From Pectobacterium aroidearum (GTDB lineage Bacteria > Pseudomonadota > Gammaproteobacteria > Enterobacterales > Enterobacteriaceae): a DNA stretch of 64,000 nt. Under the pieces are notes generated by a model. That model saw only the letters and a list, made by a program, of their open reading frames with translations. It had not been told where the DNA came from and searched no databases. The translations under genes and the position numbers were made by a program. Positions within the stretch are counted from its first letter, which is position 1; every line of letters starts with the position of its first letter. Of this stretch, positions 8,355 to 17,226 are shown piece after piece. The stretch spans positions 372,001 to 436,000 of the forward strand of contig NZ_CP166097.1 in the NCBI RefSeq assembly GCF_041228105.1. Direction: 5' to 3'.

Positions 8355-9404
8355 TTACTGCTCGAAATAGCTGCGGATTTTCTCGATATCGTCGCCGTTA
8401 GACAACGCCAGAGAGAGCAGAATGCGGGCTTTCTGCGGGTTGTAGAATCCACTGCCGATAGCACCGTCTTTCTTCTTATCCGTTACATAGCCGTTGCCGG
8501 TGCGTGTGCTGATCACCACCGGAATACCTTTAGCTACCGCTTTCTTGATGTCTTCTTTGATGCGCGTTGGCGTAGAACCGTTACCGCTACCCGCGATGAT
8601 GATCCCTTTTGCGCCCTGTTCAATCGCGGCATTCAGCAGGCCGCTGTCTTGATCCTGATAGCTGTACAGAATGTCGACCTTCGCCAGCGCTTCCTTATTA
8701 CTTACGTCAAAGAACGGTTTGTTTTCGGGAGCGGCTGGCTGGTAGAAGAAGCGTGGAACGCCGCCGTAGAAGGCACCGAGATAGCCTTGTTCATTGGCTT
8801 TGAACGTGTCCAGCGACGTGGCATTGGTTTTGGTGGTATAGAAAGCGGAACCGATGCGGTCGTTGAGCAGCACCATCGCGCCGCGTTTTTCCGCGTTCTT
8901 GCTGGTCGCCAGCGTGACGGCTTCCAGCAGGTTCATGGAACCGTCCGCACTGATGGCGGTGGCGGGACGCATTGCGCCAACGATCACCACCGGTTTCTCA
9001 CTTTTTACCGTCAGATCCAAAAAGAACGCCGTCTCTTCCAACGTATCGGTGCCGTGAGTCACAACGACGCCGTGTGTGTTTGCGTCGCTTAACTGTTTGT
9101 TAATCGCTTTGGATAGCTTCAACAGAATAGCCTGATCGATATTTCCGCTGGCGGTGTTGGCGATTTGCTCACCGGTTACCGTCGCGACATCGCCAATAGT
9201 GGGTACAGCGTTCAGCAGTTCCTGAATGCCGATCGCGCCCGCCTTATAGCCTGTCGTATCCGTATTAGATTCTGCCTTTCCGGCGATGGTCCCCCCCGTT
9301 GCGTATATCGTAACGCCAGGTTTGGCGTCATCGGCCAGCAGTACATGGGATGATAACATCAGGCAAGCGGCGGTGATGGTGCGAGCGATGAATGAGAGTT
9401 GCAT
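8355..9404 (-). CDS. ansB: Periplasmic L-asparaginase, type II
   Basis: 349-residue enzyme hydrolysing L-asparagine to aspartate and ammonia in the periplasm. Signal peptide MQLSFIARTITAACLMLSSH to LLADDA. Catalytic motifs of the family are intact: ATGGTIAGK (first Thr nucleophile), VVTHGTDTLEETAFFL (Thr-Asp plus second Thr) and GAMRPATAISADG. I placed the start at the ATG at 9404, preceded by AAGGA; an in-frame extension of 15 codons upstream lacks a ribosome-binding site and would spoil the signal peptide. Related Erwinia and Pectobacterium enzymes are the well-known therapeutic asparaginases; this one differs at many positions from the classical Dickeya (E. chrysanthemi) enzyme as I recall it. 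Confidence 0.93.
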   Translation of the reverse strand: MQLSFIARTITAACLMLSSHVLLADDAKPGVTIYATGGTIAGKAESNTDTTGYKAGAIGIQELLNAVPTIGDVATVTGEQIANTASGNIDQAILLKLSKAINKQLSDANTHGVVVTHGTDTLEETAFFLDLTVKSEKPVVIVGAMRPATAISADGSMNLLEAVTLATSKNAEKRGAMVLLNDRIGSAFYTTKTNATSLDTFKANEQGYLGAFYGGVPRFFYQPAAPENKPFFDVSNKEALAKVDILYSYQDQDSGLLNAAIEQGAKGIIIAGSGNGSTPTRIKEDIKKAVAKGIPVVISTRTGNGYVTDKKKDGAIGSGFYNPQKARILLSLALSNGDDIEKIRSYFEQ

Positions 9405-9607
9405 TGGCAGGTCCTTGTTTTTGTCATTGGAAAGTAAGAACAAAAGCAACTTCTATACCAATGCTTATTCATCTATTACCAAGCTAATTAATCACGGAGA
9501 GTCTTTACTTTGGTGCACAGCGTGGGGCGCTGGCGGCTGTATTGCACTGCAATGGTGAGCACGCTGGCAGTGAATGGGATGAGAGGGGAACCTGTGCCGA
9601 TAATCTT

Positions 9608-9621
9608 GAATGACGTCATTC
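9608..9621. promoter_or_regulatory. 14-bp perfect palindrome between ansB and kduI
   Basis: GAATGACGTCATTC is a perfect palindrome about 204 bases upstream of the ansB start codon. The rest of 9405-9647 shows no clear CRP or FNR site. Function unknown; a related longer dyad containing GAATGACGT occurs at 11773-11805. Confidence 0.35.
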
Positions 9622-9640
9622 GATGTCTTACCGACGCTGT

Positions 9641-9673
9641 ATAAAAAACAGGGTGAAATGTGGTTCACCCTGT
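9641..9673 (-). terminator. Rho-independent terminator of kdgT-kduI
   Basis: On the minus strand ACAGGGTGAA pairs with TTCACCCTGT (9664-9673 and 9648-9657) across a six-base loop, followed by TTTTTTAT. It lies 31 bases past the kduI stop codon. Confidence 0.85.
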
Positions 9674-9703
9674 TGCGTTTTGTTCTCGTGATGCCAGAGA
9701 GGA

Positions 9704-10540
9704 TTAGCGTAAATCCAGCATCGCGATATGGTCCATATCGTCAAACGTCAGGTTTTCGCCGATCATGCCCCAGATAAAGGCGTAGTTTTTCGTACCGACG
9801 CCAGTGTGAATCGACCAACTGGGGGAGATCACCGCCTGTTCGTTATGCAGCACCAGATGACGCGTTTCATGCGGTTCACCCATCATATGGAAAATAATGG
9901 TGTCTTCCGCCATGTCAAAATAGAAGTACACTTCCATTCTGCGTTCATGAGTATGTGTCGGCATGGAATTCCAGTTGCTGCCTTCCGCCAGACGCGTTAA
10001 TCCCATGCTCAGTTGACAGGTTTCCACCACTTCCGGCACCAGATACTTGCAAATCGTCCGTTTGTTGCAGGTTTTGACGTCTCCCAACGGGGCTTTGATC
10101 GCATCATCCTGCGTAATGATGCGTGTCGGGTAAACGGCATGCGCCGGTGCGCTGTTATAATACAGTTTTGCCGGTTTGGCTTTGTCCAGGCTGCTGAATG
10201 CCAAGGCTTTGGCGCCTTTTCCGACATAGAGCGCTTCCTCATGGCCAACCTGGTAGCTTGTGCCGTCGATAACGATGTTGGCCGGGCCGCCAATATTGAT
10301 CAGCCCCAGCTCGCGCCGCTCAAGAAAATAGTTCACGCCAAATTGCTTACCGATGCCGTCATCAAACGTGATCTCGCCATCTACTGGCATGATTCCGCCC
10401 ACCACAATACGGTCGATATGGCTGTAAGTCATGGTGTACTGGTTTGGCGTAAATATCTTCTCAATCAGAAATTTCTTTCTCAGTTCAGTGGTATCAAGCG
10501 TTTTCGCATGTTCACTGTGTACACTTTGTCGTACGTCCAT
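9704..10540 (-). CDS. kduI: 5-keto-4-deoxyuronate isomerase (4-deoxy-L-threo-5-hexosulose-uronate ketol-isomerase)
   Basis: 278 residues, the full length of KduI. It isomerises 5-keto-4-deoxyuronate, released from unsaturated galacturonate oligomers, to 2,5-diketo-3-deoxygluconate in the cytoplasmic pectin pathway. The cupin fold and its zinc ligands are visible in [16 protein letters not shown] (two His and a Glu) and in [19 protein letters not shown] at 10540 has an AAGGT ribosome-binding site. The gene follows kdgT by only 12 bases, forming an operon that imports 2-keto-3-deoxygluconate and processes a parallel intermediate. Its presence indicates a pectin-degrading lifestyle. Confidence 0.96.
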   Translation of the reverse strand: MDVRQSVHSEHAKTLDTTELRKKFLIEKIFTPNQYTMTYSHIDRIVVGGIMPVDGEITFDDGIGKQFGVNYFLERRELGLINIGGPANIVIDGTSYQVGHEEALYVGKGAKALAFSSLDKAKPAKLYYNSAPAHAVYPTRIITQDDAIKAPLGDVKTCNKRTICKYLVPEVVETCQLSMGLTRLAEGSNWNSMPTHTHERRMEVYFYFDMAEDTIIFHMMGEPHETRHLVLHNEQAVISPSWSIHTGVGTKNYAFIWGMIGENLTFDDMDHIAMLDLR

Positions 10541-10552
10541 TTTGCTACCTTC

Positions 10553-11509
10553 TTATGCGTGTTTAGGTGAAAAGCGTTTTGCCCATAATGCCGTGATGAC
10601 GGGCACCAATACTGACGTCACGATGACGCTGGTTGCGACTAACGCTGTCGCCTGTTGAGCGACCGGTGCGAATTCCGGCGCCATATTCGCGATGAGCAAA
10701 GGCGTGGCGACGGCGGCACCCGCGCTGCTGGATGCGGCCACACCTGCGGTACCATTACCGCCGCCGATAAATTTATCGGCGATAATCAATGGAATGCCGG
10801 TGACAACAATCACCAATACGCCGAGGAAGATTCCTGCGAAGCCTGTTTGGAGGATCACCGCTAAATTAATGGTATTACCCAACGCAAAGGCAAAGAAAGG
10901 AATCAGAGTTTGTACTGAGTTACCGAACAGTTTTCTCAGATCCGGGTCCAGGTTACCTAGCGTAAAGCCAATCAGGAAAGGCAGGACGGCACCGACAAAT
11001 AGCTGAGGTTCAAAGGTCGCGATACCGCTGGCCCCCAGAATAACCATAGTCATTAACGGGCCGGATTCCAGAGACATCAGCACGAACGCGCCTGCTTCTT
11101 CTTTCGAACCGTATTGGTTCATCAATGCGGCATACAAACCACCGTTTGTCATGTCCATTGCCGCGACCAGCGCCAACACGGAGATCCCGGCCAGCAAGCC
11201 GTTTTGGATGCCATCCCCCGGCAGGAACGTGCCTACGATCAGCGCGACAACCCAGGCGGTGGCGAGTTTGGTTATCACCAGAACGCCTGATTTTTTCAAC
11301 ATTGTTCCCGTTGCTTTAAGTTCAATGGACGCGCCCATACAGAAAAACCAGACCGCCAGAATGGGGATCGTGCCGGTAATCAGGCCGTTGCTGAAAGACC
11401 CTAAATATTTCCCCGCGCCTGGCGTAAAGGTATTACAGAGTGCGCCCAAAAAGAGCGGCACCAGCATTAATCCCCCTGGGATTTTATCAATAGCTTGTTT
11501 GATTTTCAT
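10553..11509 (-). CDS. kdgT: 2-keto-3-deoxygluconate permease
   Basis: 318-residue proton symporter for 2-keto-3-deoxygluconate in the inner membrane, with about ten hydrophobic helices. The sequence follows E. coli KdgT closely: [17 protein letters not shown] at the N terminus, [13 protein letters not shown] [37 protein letters not shown], and [23 protein letters not shown] used the ATG at 11509 because GAGGTC lies just upstream; another in-frame ATG lies four codons earlier. First gene of a two-gene operon with kduI. A short palindrome GTTTGATATAAAC (11570-11582) in its promoter region resembles the dyad at the nearby IclR gene. I saw no good KdgR box here. Confidence 0.95.
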   Translation of the reverse strand: MKIKQAIDKIPGGLMLVPLFLGALCNTFTPGAGKYLGSFSNGLITGTIPILAVWFFCMGASIELKATGTMLKKSGVLVITKLATAWVVALIVGTFLPGDGIQNGLLAGISVLALVAAMDMTNGGLYAALMNQYGSKEEAGAFVLMSLESGPLMTMVILGASGIATFEPQLFVGAVLPFLIGFTLGNLDPDLRKLFGNSVQTLIPFFAFALGNTINLAVILQTGFAGIFLGVLVIVVTGIPLIIADKFIGGGNGTAGVAASSSAGAAVATPLLIANMAPEFAPVAQQATALVATSVIVTSVLVPVITALWAKRFSPKHA

Positions 11510-11569
11510 AAAAGACCTCATTAGAAGATAAAAGCATGTTCAACCCGCTTTCAGTGAAAGCAGAAAGAT

Positions 11570-11582
11570 GTTTGATATAAAC
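11570..11582. promoter_or_regulatory. Candidate IclR-type site upstream of kdgT
   Basis: GTTTGATATAAAC has GTTT/AAAC arms around an AT core, similar to the two half-elements in the dyad at 12896-12931. It sits about 60 bases upstream of the kdgT start. Weak on its own. Confidence 0.3.
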
Positions 11583-11772
11583 TAATATATGTAAATAAAA
11601 TCTAAGCGGTTATTACCCGATTCCATTAAATAGTGAAGATGGTTACCCTTATTATTAAATTGATAATGAATACTCTTCGTTTTTCTGATAATTATGTAAT
11701 TAGCCATTTTTCAGGTATAGATGGCCTTTCCGTAATGCGTAATTCGCGCTTACAGTTTTTATGTCGTGACGA

Positions 11773-11805
11773 TTACTGAATGACGTTCAATACGTCACTC
11801 AGTAA
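11773..11805. repeat. 14-bp inverted repeat (13 of 14 matches)
   Basis: TTACTGAATGACGT (11773-11786) and ACGTCACTCAGTAA (11792-11805), five-base loop TCAAT. No T-run on either side. It sits seven bases before the 269-bp repeat element. Confidence 0.5.
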
Positions 11806-11812
11806 AATTGAC

Positions 11813-12081
11813 TATACCCGTCATACTTCAAGTTGCATGTGCGTTGGCCGCGTTCAAATACTCGGCCCGTCGTGGGCCTCGCCCTGAAGGGCCGCTGCAA
11901 GCAGCGTTCAAATCTGCTCCCGGCAGATTTGTCACCCGAATCACTTACCTGAGTAAGCTCATCGGGATTCCTTCTCTTGCCGCGTTATTCGGCCTAGGCC
12001 TCACCCCTTCGGGGCCAGCGCAAGCGCTGTTCAAAAACGCTTTGCCGTTTTTGTCCTGAAACTCGAATTATTTAGGGTATA
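11813..12081. repeat. 269-bp intergenic repeat element with imperfect terminal inverted repeats (MITE-like)
   Basis: The ends are 22-base imperfect inverted repeats: TATACCC-three bases-ATACTTCAAGTT on the left and, read in reverse complement, TATACCC-three bases-ATAATTCGAGTT on the right (17 of 22 match). The GC-rich interior has several small hairpins (GGGCCTCGCCCTGAAGGGCC, GGCCTCACCCCTTCGGGGCC). From memory, elements beginning ATACTTCAAGTTGCATG are common between genes in Pectobacterium, Serratia and Yersinia. No coding capacity. Confidence 0.75.
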
Positions 12082-12102
12082 TGGCTGTTCTTGAGCAATA
12101 AA

Positions 12103-12891
12103 TTATCTGATATCAATATTCCGGCTATTAATATGAGCGGTAATTGCTTTGCTGGTTTTAATCAGGCTTGCCAGATGCTTCTCTTTTTTTCCATTCGCAT
12201 ATTGTGATTGCATACCGTTAACGCCGATGGCGGCAATCACTTCACCGTTTTGATTAAAAATCGGCGCGGCCATGCAGCAGATTTCTTCTATATCTTCGCC
12301 GTCATCTATGGCCCAGCCCTGTTCTTTGACGATTTTCAGGTGCTGTAGGAACGCTTCTTTATTGGTAATCGTCCGGGGTGTCAGATACTCGAAGGTACAA
12401 TCGGCAATGAGCGATTCAATTCTTTCCTGTGGCAGCCAGGCTAATAACACTTTTCCCAGAGACATACGGTTAAAAACAATTTTCTTACCTTCCCAGGATG
12501 TTTTTACAATAGCCTTGGGAGATTCCACTTTACTCAGGAAGAAACCGTTATCGCCGTCCAAAATACCGAGATGGCAGGTTAATTCCGTCTCTTTAACTAA
12601 TTCATGCATAAAGTTAATGGTGTCTTTACGCAGATCGATATTCTTTATGACCAAACCGCCCAACTCAAACAGTCTCAATCCTAAAACATAACGCCCGTCG
12701 GCACGCTGACGCAGCAGTTGCGTGACCACCAGCACTTCCAATAGATGATGTACGCTGCTTTTCGGGATAGATAAATCAGTACAGATCTCAGTGAAGCTGG
12801 CTTCGTCGCGTTTGGCTATGTAGTCAAGAACCATCACTAAACGGACGGCTGCAGGCGCTTTACTGTGTTCGAGCTGTTGGAATATATTCAT
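12103..12891 (-). CDS. IclR-family transcriptional regulator
   Basis: 262-residue regulator: N-terminal winged helix-turn-helix (about residues 12-70, with ASFTEICTDLSIPKSSVHHLLE) and a C-terminal GAF-like effector domain with MSLGKVLLAWLPQERIESLI and ICCMAAPIFNQNGEVIAAIGVNG. It is the KdgR family but differs clearly from the classical soft-rot KdgR sequence as I recall it, so I do not use that symbol. The start is the ATG at 12891; there is no strong ribosome-binding site, and the region just upstream is a large dyad. Its place beside kdgT-kduI suggests control of sugar-acid uptake. Confidence 0.88.
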   Translation of the reverse strand: MNIFQQLEHSKAPAAVRLVMVLDYIAKRDEASFTEICTDLSIPKSSVHHLLEVLVVTQLLRQRADGRYVLGLRLFELGGLVIKNIDLRKDTINFMHELVKETELTCHLGILDGDNGFFLSKVESPKAIVKTSWEGKKIVFNRMSLGKVLLAWLPQERIESLIADCTFEYLTPRTITNKEAFLQHLKIVKEQGWAIDDGEDIEEICCMAAPIFNQNGEVIAAIGVNGMQSQYANGKKEKHLASLIKTSKAITAHINSRNIDIR

Positions 12892-12895
12892 GATT

Positions 12896-12931
12896 GTTCT
12901 ATATATAAAACTATGGTTTCCTATATAGAAC
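12896..12931. promoter_or_regulatory. 36-bp nested dyad at the start of the IclR-family gene
   Basis: Outer arms GTTCTATATA (12896-12905) and TATATAGAAC (12922-12931) are perfect complements; inner AAAC (12908-12911) and GTTT (12916-12919) share exactly the same centre. It ends four bases from the start codon. IclR regulators usually bind such palindromes and repress themselves, so this is a likely autoregulatory operator. Confidence 0.6.
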
Positions 12932-13009
12932 AATAATAACGCAACGGTAATTTATTTACCTAGATGCAGATCACAAAATAACCGTGAAATGGTTGAATAT
13001 TTCAATATA

Positions 13010-13028
13010 AATGAAACGTAGTTTTATT
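13010..13028. promoter_or_regulatory. Candidate KdgR box
   Basis: AATGAAACGTAGTTTTATT matches the KdgR consensus half-sites AATGAAAC and GTTTCATT with one mismatch and the usual three-base spacing. It lies 119 bases upstream of the IclR-family gene and 92 bases past tex. Confidence 0.5.
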
Positions 13029-13119
13029 AGGGAAACAAAATAGCGATATTTTGGCGGGAAATATTCCTGACCTTATTTTTACAAGGTCAGGAATGTCTTA
13101 AGTAGTAGAAGAACGAGGA

Positions 13120-15453
13120 TTAACGTTTTTTAAAGGCGGCGGCTAACGCATCACCCATCGCGCTATTACCTGTAGCCGGTGTATTCGCTGGACGAGGACG
13201 TGATTTGCCTGTCGACTGACGCGGTGAGGCGTTGTTATCACCGCGAGCTGTGCCACCGCCACGGCGTGATGACGTCTCACCCGGTTGCTCATCAAGGCGC
13301 ATGGTCAGCGCGATGCGCTTGCGTTGCAGGTCCACTTCCATCACTTTCACTTTCACGATGTCGCCCGCTTTCACGACCTTGTGCGGGTCATCAACGAAAT
13401 GATCGGCCAGTGATGAAATGTGTACCAACCCGTCCTGATGAACGCCGATATCCACAAACGCGCCAAAGTTGGTGACGTTGGTGACCGCACCTTCCAGAAT
13501 CATACCCGGCAGCAGATCGTTTAAGGTTTCGACGCCCTCGGCGAAGCTGGCGGTTTTGAACTCAGGGCGCGGATCGCGGCCTGGTTTCTCCAGCTCTTTG
13601 ATGATGTCGGTCACCGTCGGTACGCCGAAACGCTCATCGGTGAAATCTGCCGGTTTCAGGTTACGCAGCGCGTTTGGATTCCCCATCAGCGCCTGCAATG
13701 CCTGTTCGGTCGCGGCCAGAATGCGTTCTACGACCGGATAGGCTTCCGGGTGAACGGTTGAGGCATCCAGCGGGTTATCACCGTGGTTAATACGCAGGAA
13801 GCCCGCGCATTGCTCAAAGGCTTTTGGCCCCAGACGGCTGACTTTCAGCAACTGTTCACGGTTGTGGAAGCGGCCGTTCTCATCACGCCAGGTCACAATA
13901 TTTTGCGCCATCATACGCGTCAGCCCTGCAACACGTGTCAGCAGCGCGACGGAGGCGGTGTTCAGATCAACGCCGACGGCGTTTACGCAGTCTTCGACCA
14001 CTGCATCCAGTTTCTTCGCCAGCAGGCTTTGGCTCACGTCATGCTGATACTGACCAACGCCGATGGATTTCGGATCGATCTTCACCAGCTCCGCTAGCGG
14101 ATCCTGCAAACGACGGGCGATGGACACGGCACCGCGCAGCGACACATCCAAATCGGGGAATTCCAGCGCAGCCAGCTCGGACGCGGAGTACACCGACGCG
14201 CCTGCTTCACTGACGATCACTTTCTGTGCGTTGATATCCGGGAACTGTTTCTGCGTATCGAGGAAGAAACGCTCGGTTTCACGTGAGGCGGTTCCGTTGC
14301 CAATAGCCACCAGCTCAACCTGATATTTGCGGCACAGCGCGGCCACTGACGTCGCCGCTTTAGCCGCCTGACCGGTATGTGGATAAATCGTGTCGGTCGC
14401 GACCAGCTTGCCAGTGGCATCCACCACCGCAACTTTTACGCCAGTACGCAGGCCAGGATCGAGACCCATCGTGGCGCGCATGCCCGCCGGCGCGGCCATC
14501 AGCAGGTCGTGCATGTTGCGGGCAAAGACGTTGATCGCTTCGTCTTCGGCTTTTTCACGCACGCTGCCCATCAGTTCGGTTTCAAGGTGCAGCAGGACTT
14601 TAATGCGCCACGTCCAGCTAATCACGGCGCGCCGCCAGCTGTCCGCTGCCGCATTACCCAAGCGCAGGTTCAGGTGGTCGATAATAATCTGTTCGCAGTA
14701 GCTCTCACGCGGCGCTTCTTCATGTTGCGGATCGGCGTTCAGCGCCAGTTGCAGCACGCCTTCATTGCGTCCACGGAACATGGCCAGTGCGCGGTGTGAA
14801 GGCACCTGAGCAATCGGTTCGTGATGATCGAAATAGTCGCGGAACTTCGCGCCTTCTTCTTCTTTCCCTTCCACGACGCGGGAAACCAGATGCGCATTTT
14901 TCCACAGATAATTACGCACTTTTGCCAGCAGCGTCGCGTCTTCGGCAAAGCGCTCCATCAGGATGTAACGTGCGCCATCCAGTGCAGCTTTCACGTCTGC
15001 CACGCCTTTCTCGGCATCGACATAAGCCTGTGCCGTCAGCTCCGGATCCTGGCTCGGGTCTTGCCACAGGCCGTCGGCCAGCGGTTCCAGACCGGCTTCA
15101 ATCGCGATTTGTCCACGCGTGCGGCGCTTCGGTTTATACGGCAGATAGAGATCTTCCAGCTCGGTTTTGCTCAGCGTGCCGTTAATGGCAGTCGCGAGCT
15201 GTGGGGTTAATTTTCCCTGCTCGTCGATGGATTTCAGAATAGTCTGGCGTCGATCTTCCAGTTCACGCAGGTAGCCGAGGCGCGTTTCGAGTTGGCGCAA
15301 CTGGGTGTCATCCAGCCCGCCGGTCACTTCTTTACGGTAACGGGCGATAAAAGGGACGGTATTTCCTTCATCCAGCAGACGGACTGCGGCGTCCACCTGC
15401 TCCGTACGCGCCTGCAATTCGCTGGCGATGATGTGGCTTAATGAATCATTCAT
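13120..15453 (-). CDS. tex: Tex RNA-binding transcription accessory protein
   Basis: 777 residues, equal to E. coli YhgF. Tex is a nucleic-acid-binding protein related to eukaryotic Spt6. In order: N-terminal Tex domain with [14 protein letters not shown] [16 protein letters not shown], a YqgF/RNase H-like domain ([17 protein letters not shown]), helix-hairpin-helix repeats ([18 protein letters not shown]), and an S1 RNA-binding domain near residues 650-720 ([21 protein letters not shown]), then a basic, low-complexity tail. I took the ATG at 15453, which matches the E. coli N terminus (MNDS); an upstream ATG at 15474 is possible. In E. coli tex follows greB; here the two are separated by three genes. 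Confidence 0.96.
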   Translation of the reverse strand: MNDSLSHIIASELQARTEQVDAAVRLLDEGNTVPFIARYRKEVTGGLDDTQLRQLETRLGYLRELEDRRQTILKSIDEQGKLTPQLATAINGTLSKTELEDLYLPYKPKRRTRGQIAIEAGLEPLADGLWQDPSQDPELTAQAYVDAEKGVADVKAALDGARYILMERFAEDATLLAKVRNYLWKNAHLVSRVVEGKEEEGAKFRDYFDHHEPIAQVPSHRALAMFRGRNEGVLQLALNADPQHEEAPRESYCEQIIIDHLNLRLGNAAADSWRRAVISWTWRIKVLLHLETELMGSVREKAEDEAINVFARNMHDLLMAAPAGMRATMGLDPGLRTGVKVAVVDATGKLVATDTIYPHTGQAAKAATSVAALCRKYQVELVAIGNGTASRETERFFLDTQKQFPDINAQKVIVSEAGASVYSASELAALEFPDLDVSLRGAVSIARRLQDPLAELVKIDPKSIGVGQYQHDVSQSLLAKKLDAVVEDCVNAVGVDLNTASVALLTRVAGLTRMMAQNIVTWRDENGRFHNREQLLKVSRLGPKAFEQCAGFLRINHGDNPLDASTVHPEAYPVVERILAATEQALQALMGNPNALRNLKPADFTDERFGVPTVTDIIKELEKPGRDPRPEFKTASFAEGVETLNDLLPGMILEGAVTNVTNFGAFVDIGVHQDGLVHISSLADHFVDDPHKVVKAGDIVKVKVMEVDLQRKRIALTMRLDEQPGETSSRRGGGTARGDNNASPRQSTGKSRPRPANTPATGNSAMGDALAAAFKKR

Positions 15454-15850
15454 AGGTCTGATATCAGTCGTCATCACATTAGTGGAATAAAAAGTAGTGG
15501 AGTAAATAAGTCGTGGGTGAAACAAGTGAGGACAGTTATACGGATTGAGCGTGCAAAATGCCAGCCGTCACCGTCTGGAATACGGGGACGATGACGGCGC
15601 TGTTCGCCGGATTACGATCGGTGAAGGGGAAAGAGGCGCGGTAAAATTTACCTAAATCAATATTCCGTCAGATTCTTGCAATCCACGCACGATTTTAGCG
15701 TATGACATACGTTGGCTTGTTTCACGGTCAATTGAGTGCCGTTTTGTATTGAGCGTCGCGTTAATCAGGGTGTGTAGCACGGAATAATCTATCCAGAAGC
15801 CCGCGAGAGCGAACGAGAACAACATGATTAATCGGGCAGGAGAAAGGTTC
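15454..15850. other. Divergent intergenic region between tex and the citrate synthase paralog
   Basis: About 400 bases. It holds a 12-base hairpin (15564-15598, one mismatch) and a 13-base palindrome GGTAAAATTTACC (15640-15652). I recognise no specific promoter or operator. Confidence 0.6.
15564..15598. repeat. 12-bp inverted repeat upstream of tex
   Basis: GCCGTCACCGTC (15564-15575) against GACGATGACGGC (15587-15598), 11 of 12 pairs. No T-run. Confidence 0.45.
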
Positions 15851-17134
15851 ATGACAGTCAGAACGTCCACGTTGACGGCAGAAGGGCAGGCGAGTATTAC
15901 GCTGGAAATGCGTTCCGGCGTGCTGGGGAAAACGGCGGTGGATATCCGCCCACTCGGTGAACACGGGCTGTGTAGCTATGATCCCGGTTTTGCCAATACG
16001 GCAGGGTGTGAGTCGGCGATTACCTATATTGATGCGGTAAATAGTGTGCTGCTGCATCGGGGTTTCCCTGTCGAACAGCTTGCTGAACAGTGTGACTTTA
16101 CTGAGGTCTGTTACATCCTGCTGCATGGCGAAGCGCCTTCGGCGGAGGCCTATGCGAAATTTGCCGACAACATTACCCGCCATACGCTGGTGCATGAGCA
16201 AATTTCCCGTATGTTCAGTGGCTTTCGTCGCGATTCTCACCCGATGGCGCTGATGTGTGCGGTGGTGGGCGCGCTGGCTGCGTTCTATCATGATGTATTG
16301 GATATCCATAATGCGGAGCACCGCGAGCTGGCGGCGGTGCGGCTGCTGTCGAAAATGCCGACGCTGGCGGCGATGTGCTACAAATATTCCATTGAGCAGC
16401 CGTCCGTCTATCCGCGTAATTCTCTCTCCTATACCGGCAACTTCCTGCACATGCTGTTTTCGATTCCGGCTGAAAAATATGAAGTGAATCCGGTGCTGGA
16501 ACGGGCGATGAACCGTATCCTGATTCTGCATGCCGATCACGGTCAATGCCCGTCTACGATGGCGGTCAGAGCGTCTGGTTCTTCCGGTGCGAATCCATTT
16601 GCCTGTATTGCTGCCGGTCTGGCATCAATGTGGGGGCCGCTGCACGGTGGGGCGAACGAAGCCTGTATGCGCATGCTGGAAGAGATCAAAACGGTCGATC
16701 GGGTTCCAGAGTTCGTACGACGTGCGAAAGATCGCTGTGATTCGTTCCGTCTGATGGGATTCGGCAACTCTGTCTACCAGCATTTCGATCCCCGCGCGGC
16801 GATTCTGCGTAAAACCTGTTACGAAGTACTCAATGAACTTGGTACGGAAGACAGCCTGTTGCAGGTGGCGATGGAGCTGGAACATATCGCCATGACCGAT
16901 GCCTATTTTCTGGAGAATAAACTCTACCCGAGCGTCGATTTTTATACGTCGGTTATTCTGAAAGCAATGGGGCTGCCACCGTCAATGTTTACGGTGATTT
17001 CCACCGTCGGTAGGACGATTGGTTGGATCGCGCATTGGGATGAGATGCACAAGCAGGAAGAGATCAGCATTTACCGTCCGCGCCAGGTTTATACCGGACA
17101 GCCGCGCCGTGATTACGTTTCCAAAAAAGACTGA
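15851..17134 (+). CDS. Citrate synthase paralog (GltA family) with altered active site
   Basis: 427 residues, the length of type II bacterial citrate synthase, which condenses oxaloacetate and acetyl-CoA. Conserved: the loop [20 protein letters not shown], the catalytic His in [11 protein letters not shown], the catalytic Asp in SVDFYTS, and the substrate arginines in [10 protein letters not shown] and YRPRQVY. The usual GFGHRVY is GFGNSVY here: residue 306 (Met counted) is Asn instead of the oxaloacetate-binding His, codon AAC at 16766-16768. ATG at 15851 has AGGAGAAAGG upstream. It is a monocistronic gene divergent from tex. It may be an inactive or re-specialised paralog; the housekeeping gltA would be elsewhere. 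Confidence 0.9.
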   Translation: MTVRTSTLTAEGQASITLEMRSGVLGKTAVDIRPLGEHGLCSYDPGFANTAGCESAITYIDAVNSVLLHRGFPVEQLAEQCDFTEVCYILLHGEAPSAEAYAKFADNITRHTLVHEQISRMFSGFRRDSHPMALMCAVVGALAAFYHDVLDIHNAEHRELAAVRLLSKMPTLAAMCYKYSIEQPSVYPRNSLSYTGNFLHMLFSIPAEKYEVNPVLERAMNRILILHADHGQCPSTMAVRASGSSGANPFACIAAGLASMWGPLHGGANEACMRMLEEIKTVDRVPEFVRRAKDRCDSFRLMGFGNSVYQHFDPRAAILRKTCYEVLNELGTEDSLLQVAMELEHIAMTDAYFLENKLYPSVDFYTSVILKAMGLPPSMFTVISTVGRTIGWIAHWDEMHKQEEISIYRPRQVYTGQPRRDYVSKKD

Positions 17135-17173
17135 TATTTCCCAAAAGTTTCCAATTAGAGCAATGATGTGATG

Positions 17174-17209
17174 ATCACCATGATGCCTATGCTGTGGCAT
17201 CATGGTGAT
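17174..17209. terminator. 14-bp perfect hairpin between convergent genes
   Basis: ATCACCATGATGCC (17174-17187) and GGCATCATGGTGAT (17196-17209), eight-base loop, between the citrate synthase paralog and the chemoreceptor gene. No T-run on either strand, so terminator function is an inference from position and stability. Confidence 0.5.
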
Positions 17210-17226
17210 GGCAGGCAGGGATAAGC

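Larger units (their letters stand above)
11510..12102. other. Intergenic region between kdgT and the IclR gene
   Basis: 593 bases without a gene. It holds the AT-rich kdgT promoter region (about 11510-11700), a hairpin at 11773-11805 and a 269-bp repeat at 11813-12081. An 83-codon open frame across the repeat is not a gene. Confidence 0.8.

Noticed and set aside
11550..11600. KdgR box upstream of kdgT
   Set aside because: Only isolated half-sites (such as AATAAAAT) and a GAAA/TTTG pair at the wrong spacing are present.
11808..12059. 83-codon open frame between kdgT and the IclR gene
   Set aside because: It lies wholly inside the 269-bp repeat, has no ribosome-binding site and has repetitive, hairpin-driven composition.
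12103..12891. Calling the IclR-family gene kdgR
   Set aside because: Although beside kdgT-kduI, its sequence differs throughout from the classical soft-rot KdgR as I recall it, including the DNA-binding helix.
15652..15870. 72-codon open frame on the minus strand upstream of the citrate synthase paralog
   Set aside because: No ribosome-binding site or family resemblance, and it overlaps the start and ribosome-binding site of the citrate synthase gene.
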